A stretch of DNA of 64,000 bases from Stutzerimonas sp. S1. Lineage in GTDB: Bacteria > Pseudomonadota > Gammaproteobacteria > Pseudomonadales > Pseudomonadaceae. The stretch lies in the NCBI RefSeq assembly GCF_025966695.1, contig NZ_JAOEIY010000005.1, forward strand, positions 62,001 to 126,000, given 5' to 3'. The translations under genes were made by a program, and so were the position numbers. Positions 1 to 9,093 of this stretch are shown piece by piece (the stretch's first letter is position 1; every line of letters begins with the position of its first letter). Under the pieces are notes generated by a model that was not told the DNA's origin, did no database searches, and was given only the letters and a program-made list of their open reading frames with translations.

Positions 1-107
1 GTTGGGGTGAAAGGCGGGCGCTGAACCTTTCAGTTGCCGTGGAACAGTCAGGAACCATGGCGCCCGTCACTGCAGCTCATCTACGCGATCAGGATGCGGC
101 TAGATCT

Positions 108-1532
<1,425 letters not shown>

Positions 1533-1704
1533 GAGGACTCTCATCCGGGACGTAAGCGGCAGTTGCCGCGACAGGCGCTAACATAAGGGCTGCAGCCGTT
1601 CGGCGGCCAATGCCGTTGTGCGCTGTCCCATGCTGGATCGGCATAATGATGGCTGTGACCTCGCTGCGGCGGCGAGCGTTATTGCAGGCGCCCGGGAGGT
1701 GGGC

Positions 1705-2628
1705 ATGAACATCGAAACCAAATGGCTGGAAGACCTAGTCGCGCTGGCGGCCACCCGCAGCTTTTCGCAGGCGGCGCAACGGCGCTTCGTCACCCAGCCG
1801 GCCTTCAGCCGGCGCATCCGCAGTCTGGAGAGCACGCTCGGGCTGACCTTGGTGAACCGCTCGCGTACCCCGGTGGAGCTGACCGAGGCCGGCCAGCTGT
1901 TCCTCGTCACCGCGCGCAGCATGGTCGAGCAGGTCGGTGAAGTGGTGCGCTACCTGCACAACCTCGAAGGCCAGCGCGGCGAGGTGCTGCAGATCGCCGC
2001 CGCGCATTCGCTGGCGCTGGGCTTCTTCCCGGCATGGCTGGCGCAACTGCGCCGTGACGGTGTGCCGGTCAACAGCCGGCTGGTGGCGACCAACGTCGGT
2101 GAGGCCGTGCATTCGCTGCGCGAGGGCGCCTGCGACCTGATCCTCGCCTACCACGACCCGGAAGCAACGCTGCAGATGGACCCGGAGCTATTCCCCTCGC
2201 TGGCGCTGGGGCGCACCGAGATCGTCCCGGTGTGCGCGGTGGATGAGGCCGGCGCGCCGCTGTTCGATCCGGACAGCGGGCAGAGCGTGCCGCTGCTGGC
2301 CTACAGCGCCGGCGCCTCGTTGGGCCGTTCGGTGAATGCACTGCTGCGCCAGCGCGGGCTGCGTTCGACCACGGTGTACGAAACGGCCATGGCCGACAGC
2401 CTGAAGAGCATGGCGATGCAGAAGCTCGGCCTAGCCTGGGTGCCGCGGCTGAGCGTGACCGCCGAACTGGCGCGCGGCGAACTGGTGATCTGCGGCGGCG
2501 AGCACTGGCGCGTGCCGCTGGAGATTCGCCTGTACCGCTGCGCGCTGGTGCGCAAGGCACCGGTGCGGTTGCTCTGGCGCAAGCTGGAAAGCGGTGCCGG
2601 GCAGTGCAGCGTCGCAAGCGTTAACTGA
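1705..2628 (+). CDS. LysR-family transcriptional regulator (HypT-like)
   Basis: DNA-binding regulator of about 307 residues. The N-terminal winged helix-turn-helix is clear (residues 1-60, WLEDLVALAATRSFSQAAQ then TQPAFSRRIRSLE), followed by a LysR substrate-binding domain. The start at 1705 is chosen for the GGGAGGT ribosome site immediately before it; upstream in-frame codons would only add sequence outside the HTH. The opening MNIETKWLEDL resembles the HypT/YjiE group of LysR regulators known from hypochlorite response, but that subgroup call is from memory of the family. It is divergent from aspA across about 170 bp, which should hold both promoters. Confidence 0.85.
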   Translation: MNIETKWLEDLVALAATRSFSQAAQRRFVTQPAFSRRIRSLESTLGLTLVNRSRTPVELTEAGQLFLVTARSMVEQVGEVVRYLHNLEGQRGEVLQIAAAHSLALGFFPAWLAQLRRDGVPVNSRLVATNVGEAVHSLREGACDLILAYHDPEATLQMDPELFPSLALGRTEIVPVCAVDEAGAPLFDPDSGQSVPLLAYSAGASLGRSVNALLRQRGLRSTTVYETAMADSLKSMAMQKLGLAWVPRLSVTAELARGELVICGGEHWRVPLEIRLYRCALVRKAPVRLLWRKLESGAGQCSVASVN

Positions 2629-2697
2629 GCGCGAAAGGCCGGATCTGCGGAGCAGCAGTCGTCTGCGATGCTCGGGCGGCGGGTCTATACCGCGCCT

Positions 2698-4083
2698 TCA
2701 GCCCCGGCGCCACCAGCGCGAGCGGGACGCAAGTTCCGGCCAGGGTATCGCCTTGTTCTCGCAGCGCACGATGCCGCCAGCGCTCAGACGCAGGGTCCAG
2801 CGCTGGGCGATCTCGCCTGGCTCGCCGGGTTGCCGGCAGACCAGCAGCAGGTTGTAGTCGTGCTGCTTTTCGATGGCATGCGCCTGGACGACCGGCGGCA
2901 GGCCGTCTTCCTCCTGCCATTCGTAGAGCTGCTGATGGCTGGCCTGGATCAACGCGCAGAGCGGCTCGAAATCCAGGGTCAGGCGCTCCTGAATCTGGTT
3001 CTGGGTCAGCGCCGCCTTGTCCAGCAGCAGCCGCGAACGGTAGCAGACGATCTGCCGCTCCTCGTTGGTGGCCCACTTGCCGGAATGCTCGCGCACTGCA
3101 CGCTGCAGTTCACTCAGCTTGCGGTAGTCGAGCCAGAGCAGCTGCTGGGCCATCACCTTCTGCGTATAGGGCATCAGCAGGCGCAGCTTCCAGCGCGGCT
3201 TGCCCTTGCGCAGCCAGCGGGTGGCGGTGTCGATCAGGTCGTCGCGCAACAGGTCGCGAATCGCGTAGATCAGCGCGATGCCCATCAGCAGGGCGAAGGA
3301 GAGCTTCTGGCTGGCGTCGCGCACGTTGAACAGGAAGTAGGTGAACAGCGACATGATCAGCATGGTGGACGCCGCCTTCACCAGCTTGCGGGTGCCGGCG
3401 CCCAGCTCGATCAGCTGCTGGCGCAGCACCACCGGGTACTCCAGCAGCCGCTGGTAGAGGCTCATGCGGTTCCACACGCGGGTCGGTGGACCTTTGAAGT
3501 CACTCTGATAGTCGCGCTCGGCGCGGTAGCGGCGTTCCTGCTGGAGGAATTCCTGAGCCGCCTGTTTCAGCTCGTCATCCAGTGCGTCGTAGCCTTCCAG
3601 GGTCATGCTTTCCAGCAGGAACTGCTCGGCCAGCCAGGAAAAGTAGACGTCCAGCTGGCGGAAGTAGCGCGACTGCTTGCTCTGCTGCGGCTCGCCCTTG
3701 CGCAGGCGCTGGGCGAAGTTCTGACTCAGGCGCAGCGCGCGCGCCAGCGGCTCGGCGGATGCCTTGCCCTGCAGCTGTTGGCGCAGGCGGTCCAGTGACG
3801 CCTGATAACGGAAGAACCAGGCGCCGTGCATGATCTCGTAGTGCGGCGAGAGCAGCGAGAAAGAGGTGTCCAGCTTGCTGGCACGATCCTGGACCGGCAG
3901 GCCCAGCAGGCGGAAACGGTGCATCAGCGCGCCGTGGAAGAACTGCTCCTCGCTCAGGGTGCGGCTGGACAAGGTGGTCTCGTGGGGCGTGAACAGGTAC
4001 AGCTCGACTAGATGCCGGCCCGGCTGGGTCAGGGTTCGGGTCAGTTGCAGGCGAAAATCGCCCTGACGCTTCAACGAGAACAC
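2698..4083 (-). CDS. Conserved hypothetical protein with central membrane segments
   Basis: A protein of about 461 residues that I do not recognise by name. The first two thirds are charged and mostly soluble. Two hydrophobic stretches near the middle (around MLIMSLFTYFLF and FALLMGIALIYAI) look like a membrane hairpin, so it is probably an inner-membrane protein with large cytoplasmic domains. The GTG at 4083 is preferred: a GGAGG ribosome site sits five bases before it and the protein then begins MFSLKRQGDF; an ATG 48 bases further upstream has no such site. It converges on the LysR gene and is divergent from purE. Confidence 0.7.
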   Translation of the reverse strand: MFSLKRQGDFRLQLTRTLTQPGRHLVELYLFTPHETTLSSRTLSEEQFFHGALMHRFRLLGLPVQDRASKLDTSFSLLSPHYEIMHGAWFFRYQASLDRLRQQLQGKASAEPLARALRLSQNFAQRLRKGEPQQSKQSRYFRQLDVYFSWLAEQFLLESMTLEGYDALDDELKQAAQEFLQQERRYRAERDYQSDFKGPPTRVWNRMSLYQRLLEYPVVLRQQLIELGAGTRKLVKAASTMLIMSLFTYFLFNVRDASQKLSFALLMGIALIYAIRDLLRDDLIDTATRWLRKGKPRWKLRLLMPYTQKVMAQQLLWLDYRKLSELQRAVREHSGKWATNEERQIVCYRSRLLLDKAALTQNQIQERLTLDFEPLCALIQASHQQLYEWQEEDGLPPVVQAHAIEKQHDYNLLLVCRQPGEPGEIAQRWTLRLSAGGIVRCENKAIPWPELASRSRWWRRG

Positions 4084-4439
4084 GGCACCTCCACTGGCAA
4101 TAAGCAGCGAGCATACCAAGCCTGACGGCATCTACTGGCTGTGTGAGAACTTCCGCAGTCGTGAGCCCGACAGCAGGCGCCTGGTCATGGAAACCGTGTG
4201 AGCGCCAGCCCGCCTGCGGGAATCGCAACAGCAGCCGTGCACGCCGGTTCGGCTGCGCCCCGGCTGCAGCGGTTAACTGCTGCATGCCGGACAAGCGCAG
4301 GTGCCGGCGCGGCGGGGCTTGCGATATACTGCGCGGCCCTCGGTCGGACTGGTTCCGGCCCTTTTTCCTAACGGCCGCGCTGCCCCCAGCGCGGCCGTTG
4401 TTCCTGATGCGCCGGCAGGCGCGAGAAAGAGGCACGACG
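4084..4439. promoter_or_regulatory. Divergent intergenic region and purE leader
   Basis: A 356-bp non-coding stretch between the membrane protein and purE. A TATACT element at 4325-4330 is a plausible -10 for purEK, though the matching -35 is poor. It is followed by a short leader containing the strong hairpin listed separately. A GAAAGAGG ribosome site lies just before purE. Confidence 0.4.
4371..4398 (+). terminator. Perfect 12-bp hairpin in the purE leader (attenuator-like)
   Basis: The arms 4371-4382 and 4387-4398 are perfectly complementary, almost all G and C, around a CCCC loop. The hairpin is followed by a weak T-rich tract (TTGTTCCT). It lies between the likely promoter and purE, so it could end transcription early or act as an RNA control element. 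No known riboswitch is recognised. Confidence 0.5.
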
Positions 4440-4928
4440 ATGACCGCACTGGTAGGCGTGATCATGGGCTCGAAGTCCGATTGGTCCACCCTCAGCCACA
4501 CCGCCGAGATGCTGGAAAAGCTGGGCATTCCCCATGAAGTGACGGTGGTTTCCGCCCACCGCACCCCGGATCTGCTCTTCCAGTACGCCGAACAGGCCGA
4601 AGCCCGCGGGCTGCGCGTGATCATCGCCGGTGCCGGCGGTGCGGCGCATCTGCCGGGCATGTGCGCGGCCAAGACCCATCTGCCGGTGCTTGGCGTGCCG
4701 GTGCAGTCGTCGATGCTCTCGGGTGTCGATTCGCTGCTGTCGATCGTGCAGATGCCGGCGGGCGTGCCGGTCGCCACCCTGGCCATCGGCAAGGCCGGGG
4801 CGATCAATGCGGCGCTGCTGTCGGCGAGCATCCTCGGCCACGAGTTCCCGGAATATCACGCCGCGCTGAAGACGTTCCGCGACGAGCAGACCCAGAGCGT
4901 GCTGGACAACCCCGACCCGCGCGGCTGA
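4440..4928 (+). CDS. purE: N5-carboxyaminoimidazole ribonucleotide mutase
   Basis: Class I PurE, which converts N5-CAIR to CAIR in de novo purine synthesis. The 162-residue protein has the family start [11 protein letters not shown], the SAHRTP motif and the glycine-rich [12 protein letters not shown] loop, and matches the usual length. The ATG at 4440 follows a GAAAGAGG ribosome site. It is followed after 60 bp by purK, the usual purEK operon. Confidence 0.95.
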   Translation: MTALVGVIMGSKSDWSTLSHTAEMLEKLGIPHEVTVVSAHRTPDLLFQYAEQAEARGLRVIIAGAGGAAHLPGMCAAKTHLPVLGVPVQSSMLSGVDSLLSIVQMPAGVPVATLAIGKAGAINAALLSASILGHEFPEYHAALKTFRDEQTQSVLDNPDPRG

Positions 4929-4988
4929 GCGGGTTCTACACTTGCCATCGGCGCGCGCGGATGGCCGCCTAACGAAGGGCCGTGAGTT

Positions 4989-6074
4989 ATGAAAATTGGT
5001 GTGATCGGTGGCGGCCAGCTGGGCCGCATGCTGGCCTTGGCGGGCACTCCGCTGGGCATGAGCTTCGCCTTCCTCGACCCGGCGCCGGACGCCTGCGCCC
5101 AGGCGCTCGGCGAGCACATCCGCGCCGACTACGACGACAAGGAGCACCTGCGCCGGCTGGCCGACGAGGTGGACCTGGTGACGTTCGAGTTCGAGAGCGT
5201 GCCGGCCGAGACGGTGGCGTTCCTTTCGCAGTTCGTGCCGGTCTACCCGAGCGCCGAATCGCTGCGCATCGCCCGTGATCGCTGGTTCGAGAAATCCATG
5301 TTCAAGGACCTCGGCATTCCCACTCCGGAATTCGCCGACATCCAGTCGCAGGCCGATCTCGACGCCGCGGTGGCCGCCATCGGCCTGCCGGCCGTGCTCA
5401 AGACGCGCACCCTGGGCTACGACGGCAAGGGTCAGAAGCTGCTGCGCAAGCCGGCTGACGTCACCGGCGCGTTCGCCGAGCTGGGCAGCGTGCCGTGCAT
5501 CCTCGAGGGCTTCGTGCCCTTCACCGGCGAAGTTTCGCTGATCGCCGTGCGCGGCCGTGACGGTGAAACCTGCTTCTATCCGCTGGTGCACAACACCCAC
5601 GAGAGCGGCATCCTGCGGTTGTCGGTGGCCAGCAGCAACCATCCGTTGCAGGCGCTGGCCGAAGACTATGTCGGCCGAGTGCTCAAGCGCCTGGACTACG
5701 TCGGCGTGCTGGCCTTCGAGTTCTTCGAGGTGGACGGCGGGTTGAAGGCCAACGAGATCGCGCCGCGCGTGCACAACTCCGGGCACTGGACCATCGAAGG
5801 CGCCGAGTGCAGCCAGTTCGAGAACCACCTGCGCGCCGTCGCCGGCCTGCCGCTGGGCTCGACCGCCAAGCTGGGTGAGAGCGCCATGCTCAACTTCATC
5901 GGCGAAGTGCCGGAGGTGGCCAAGGTCATCGCCGTCGAGGATTGCCACCTGCACCATTACGGCAAGGCGTTCAAGAGCGGCCGCAAGGTCGGTCACGCCA
6001 CGCTGCGCTGCCCCGATCGCGCCACGCTGGACCGGCAGATCACTGCGGTCGAGACGCTGATCGAGCGTGCCTGA
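4989..6074 (+). CDS. purK: N5-carboxyaminoimidazole ribonucleotide synthase
   Basis: ATP-grasp enzyme of 361 residues that makes N5-CAIR from AIR, bicarbonate and ATP, supplying PurE. Visible are the N-terminal nucleotide-type fold (IGVIGGGQLGRMLALAG), the ATP-grasp segment with KTRTLGYDGKGQ, and the metal-binding end region with EIAPRVHNSGHWT. Start and length fit the family. It is second in the purEK operon. A GC-rich hairpin (6079-6096) just after the stop may be a weak terminator. Confidence 0.95.
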   Translation: MKIGVIGGGQLGRMLALAGTPLGMSFAFLDPAPDACAQALGEHIRADYDDKEHLRRLADEVDLVTFEFESVPAETVAFLSQFVPVYPSAESLRIARDRWFEKSMFKDLGIPTPEFADIQSQADLDAAVAAIGLPAVLKTRTLGYDGKGQKLLRKPADVTGAFAELGSVPCILEGFVPFTGEVSLIAVRGRDGETCFYPLVHNTHESGILRLSVASSNHPLQALAEDYVGRVLKRLDYVGVLAFEFFEVDGGLKANEIAPRVHNSGHWTIEGAECSQFENHLRAVAGLPLGSTAKLGESAMLNFIGEVPEVAKVIAVEDCHLHHYGKAFKSGRKVGHATLRCPDRATLDRQITAVETLIERA

Positions 6075-6159
6075 AGCGCCGGGCCAGCAGGCCCGGTGCG
6101 AACCTTCGTGACAGCCTCCGGGTCCATTGGTAGCCACCTTATGAACCTGGAGACTGCAC

Positions 6160-6411
6160 ATGGGCATCCTCGGCACCATCCTCATCGGCCTGATCGTAGG
6201 CCTCATCGCGCGCTTCCTGAAACCCGGCAACGACAGCATGGGCTGGATCATGACCATCCTGTTGGGCATCGGCGGCTCGGTGCTGGCGACCTACGGCGGC
6301 CAGGCGCTCGGGCTATATCAGGCCGGAGAGGGCGCGGGCTTTATCGGTGCGGTGGTCGGTGCGATCATCCTGCTGCTGATCTACGGCGCGCTGACCCGTA
6401 GTAAGCACTGA
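6160..6411 (+). CDS. GlsB/YeaQ/YmgE-family small membrane protein
   Basis: An 83-residue protein that is almost entirely three hydrophobic segments with glycine-rich faces (MGILGTILIGLIVGLIARFLKP at the start), typical of the transglycosylase-associated YeaQ/YmgE family. Members are often stress-induced inner-membrane proteins of unknown mechanism. A GGAGA ribosome site precedes the ATG. A GC-rich 8-bp hairpin (6418-6436) follows the stop. Confidence 0.85.
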   Translation: MGILGTILIGLIVGLIARFLKPGNDSMGWIMTILLGIGGSVLATYGGQALGLYQAGEGAGFIGAVVGAIILLLIYGALTRSKH

Positions 6412-6458
6412 TCCGTCGGGCCGCGTCCCGCGGCCCATCCTGCTAACCGGCGCCTGTC

Positions 6459-6989
6459 ATGCCTCGATTGTTCCTGTCCCTGCTGTTGTGCTGTGCCTCC
6501 CTCGTCCATGCCGCCCCCGCCGAACTCGACTGGCTGGAGCTGATGCCGGCCGAGGATCGCCAGGCGTTGGAAGAAATGCCCGAGATCGACCACGGTGGTG
6601 CGGAAGACCCGGGTTTCAGCGACCAGGGAGGCCTCAAACAGGGCGCTGGGTTGCCGGCGGTGATGTACTCGGCCAAGACGGTGCCGGCGCTGGACGGCAG
6701 GCCGGTGCGTCTCGGCGGCTACCCGGTGCCGCTGGAAAGCGATGAGCAGGGGCGCAGCACGCTGTTCTTCCTGGTCCCTTATCCGGGCGCCTGTATCCAC
6801 GTGCCGCCGCCCCCGCCGAACCAGATCGTGCTGGTGCGTTATCCGCAGGGCATCCAGCTCGACGACATCTACACCCCGCTGTGGGTCGATGGGCCGCTCA
6901 GGATCGAGGCCGTGAGCAACGACCTGGCGGACGCCGCCTATGCCATCCAGGCCGAAGCGGTGGAGCCAGTCGACGAAGACGATCTCTGA
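6459..6989 (+). CDS. DUF3299 exported protein
   Basis: A 176-residue protein with a short, clear signal peptide (MPRLFLSLLLCCASLVHAAPA), so it is probably periplasmic. The central YPGACIHVPPPPPNQ motif and the LDGRPVRLGGYPVPLE stretch are typical of DUF3299 proteins, whose function is not established. The stop lies four bases before the next start, suggesting co-transcription with the uracil-glycosylase-like gene. Confidence 0.8.
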   Translation: MPRLFLSLLLCCASLVHAAPAELDWLELMPAEDRQALEEMPEIDHGGAEDPGFSDQGGLKQGAGLPAVMYSAKTVPALDGRPVRLGGYPVPLESDEQGRSTLFFLVPYPGACIHVPPPPPNQIVLVRYPQGIQLDDIYTPLWVDGPLRIEAVSNDLADAAYAIQAEAVEPVDEDDL

Positions 6990-6993
6990 ATCC

Positions 6994-7683
6994 ATGCCGC
7001 TCACCGAAGCCCAGCGTCAGGCGTTTCGCCAGCTGGCCGCCGAGACCGCGGGGATCGATGTGGCCGTGTACCGGCAGTTCGGCAAGGACCCGCTGGAGCC
7101 GATCATCGGCCTCGGCACTGCCAGCGCGCCACTCTGCTTCTTCGGCCGCGATCCGGGTCGCGAGGAGGTGCGCCACGGCGCGCCCTTCGTTGGCACCGGA
7201 GGCCAGTTGGTGCGGCGGCTGCTCCATTGGCATCTGTACGGCACGGAACCGGCGGATTTCGCCGCGGCGCTGACGGCCGGTGAGGGCTTTTTCTGGCTCA
7301 ACACCGTGCCGTACAAGCCGGTGGGCAACAAGGCCTGGTCGATGGCGGTCAAGCGCCGTTTCCAGCCGTTGCTGCGCCAGCTGCTGGTCGACTACTGGCA
7401 GGGCCGGCACGTCATCACGCTCGGTCGAGAGGCGTTTTTCTGGTTTGCGATCGATCAGCCACACGCGCTGCGCCAGCAGCTGGAGCGCTTCTGGCAGCGC
7501 GAGGACCGCTTCAGTGCCGACCTTCAGGTACAGCTGCAGGACGCGCAGGGCCAGGTTCGCCTGGTCGTCCTGCACCCGCTGCCGCATCCCTCGCCGCGCA
7601 ATCGGGCGTGGCTGGCCCGCTTCCCGGCGTTGCTGCAAGCGCGGCTGGCGGCACTCGGAGTCGGTGCGCCGCCGGCGGTGTGA
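6994..7683 (+). CDS. Uracil-DNA glycosylase superfamily protein
   Basis: A cytosolic protein of about 229 residues with the layout of the UDG superfamily. It has a nucleotide-pocket motif near residues 45-65 (LCFFGRDPGREEVRHGAPFVGTGG cut here for length) and a second motif with HPLPHPSPRN near the C-terminus. It probably removes or binds damaged bases, but the exact family (4/5-like) cannot be fixed from sequence alone. The ATG at 6994 is taken because it lies just after the DUF3299 stop. Confidence 0.7.
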   Translation: MPLTEAQRQAFRQLAAETAGIDVAVYRQFGKDPLEPIIGLGTASAPLCFFGRDPGREEVRHGAPFVGTGGQLVRRLLHWHLYGTEPADFAAALTAGEGFFWLNTVPYKPVGNKAWSMAVKRRFQPLLRQLLVDYWQGRHVITLGREAFFWFAIDQPHALRQQLERFWQREDRFSADLQVQLQDAQGQVRLVVLHPLPHPSPRNRAWLARFPALLQARLAALGVGAPPAV

Positions 7684-7686
7684 GTT

Positions 7687-8694
7687 TCAGATATCCAGGC
7701 AGATCTTGCCGAAGTGGCGGTTGCTCTCCTGGTAACGGAAGGCGTCGCAGATCTGCTCCAGCGCGAATTGTCGGTCGATCACCGGGCGCAGGCCGTTGGC
7801 GTCGATCGCGCGCACCATCTGCTGCTGCTGGCTACGGCTGCCGACCAGCACACCCTGCAGACGCAGCTGCCGGGTCAGCGCGCTGACCAGTGGCAACTCG
7901 CCGGCCACGCCGGTGAGGATGCCGATTACGGCGATATGCCCGCCGATGCGCGTGGCGGTCATCGACTGGGCCAGCGTCGCCGGCCCGCCAACCTCGATGA
8001 CGTGGTCGACGCCACGGCCATCGGTGAGTTCGCGGACGCGCTGGCCCCACTCCGGCGTGCTGCGGTAATTGATCAGCTGATCGGCGCCCAGGTTGCGCAG
8101 GCGTTCGAGCTTCTCGTCGCTGGAGGAGGTGGCGATCACCGTCGCGCCGGCCAGCTTGGCGAACTGCAGGGCGAAGATCGACACGCCGCCGCTGCCCTGC
8201 ACCAGCACGGTCTCGCCGGGCTTGAGCGCGCCGTCGACCATCAGCGCGCGCCAGGCGGTCAGTCCGGCGGTGGTCAGGGTCGCCGCCTCGGCATGGCTCC
8301 AGCCCTTCGGTGCGTGGGTGAACGAGGTGGCGCGGGCGGTCACCGTCTCACGCGCGTAGCCGTCGATGCCGTCGCCCGGCACCGTGGCGAAGCCTTCGAC
8401 CAGCGGCTCGCCGTCCAGCCAGTCGGGGAAGAAGGTGCTGACCACGTGATCGCCGATGGCGAATTCGCGGACGCCGCTGCCGACCGCTATCACCTCGCCG
8501 GCGCCGTCAGCCATTGGAATGCGCGGCTCGCTCGGCCCCCACATGCCGCTGACCACGGCGAAGTCGTGATAGTTGAGCGAACTGGCGCGCAGGCGCACGG
8601 TGATTTCATCCGCCGCCGGTTCGCGTGCCGGACAGCTGCCGACGATCACCTTGTCGTAGCCGCCGCCGGGTTGTACGTAGATCGCTTTGCTCAT
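7687..8694 (-). CDS. Zinc-less medium-chain alcohol dehydrogenase/quinone reductase-like enzyme
   Basis: An NAD(P)-dependent oxidoreductase of about 335 residues. The MDR layout is clear: a GroES-like N-terminal domain (ASSLNYHDFAVVSGMWG) and a Rossmann domain with VLVQGSGGVSIFALQFAKLAG. The catalytic zinc cysteine expected near residue 40 is not seen, so it belongs with the quinone-reductase-like MDRs. The substrate is unknown. The ATG at 8694 has a CAGGAG site upstream. It converges on the glycosylase-like gene. Confidence 0.82.
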   Translation of the reverse strand: MSKAIYVQPGGGYDKVIVGSCPAREPAADEITVRLRASSLNYHDFAVVSGMWGPSEPRIPMADGAGEVIAVGSGVREFAIGDHVVSTFFPDWLDGEPLVEGFATVPGDGIDGYARETVTARATSFTHAPKGWSHAEAATLTTAGLTAWRALMVDGALKPGETVLVQGSGGVSIFALQFAKLAGATVIATSSSDEKLERLRNLGADQLINYRSTPEWGQRVRELTDGRGVDHVIEVGGPATLAQSMTATRIGGHIAVIGILTGVAGELPLVSALTRQLRLQGVLVGSRSQQQQMVRAIDANGLRPVIDRQFALEQICDAFRYQESNRHFGKICLDI

Positions 8695-9093
8695 GGTTGA
8701 CTCCTGCCAAGAAAATCCGGGGCGCGTTAGCGTCGACGCTGGCGCCCGCTCACCACGTAGTCTGATTGTTGAATGCGCATGTGAGGTACCGAGTTCAGGG
8801 CCCGCGGTGGCCGGTATCGCCCGACGCACCCGGCAGAGTCTGCGACGCCTGAAGAAGAACGGCGTTCCTTCGTTGGTCGCAACTCGCTCCACCTTTCCGC
8901 GCGGGCGTGTCGCTCAGCTTGGGCAGCCGGAAGCGGCACTGCGTTCCCCGCGGTTGCGCCCGGGCATCAGCTGCTGGCCAGCGCGTGCTCGGCACTAGCC
9001 CGCCCGAGCGTGTCGGCGCTGGCCTGTGCCACACTCAGGCATGTGTCTACCCGCCCGCCGCCGGCAGCGGCCTTTGCTGAAGGAGTTGCTCGA
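8695..9093. other. Intergenic region between divergent oxidoreductase and glgP
   Basis: About 400 bp with no convincing gene. It must contain the two divergent promoters. I see no strong hairpin or repeat. An in-frame extension of glgP back to 9010 is open but lacks a ribosome site. Confidence 0.4.
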
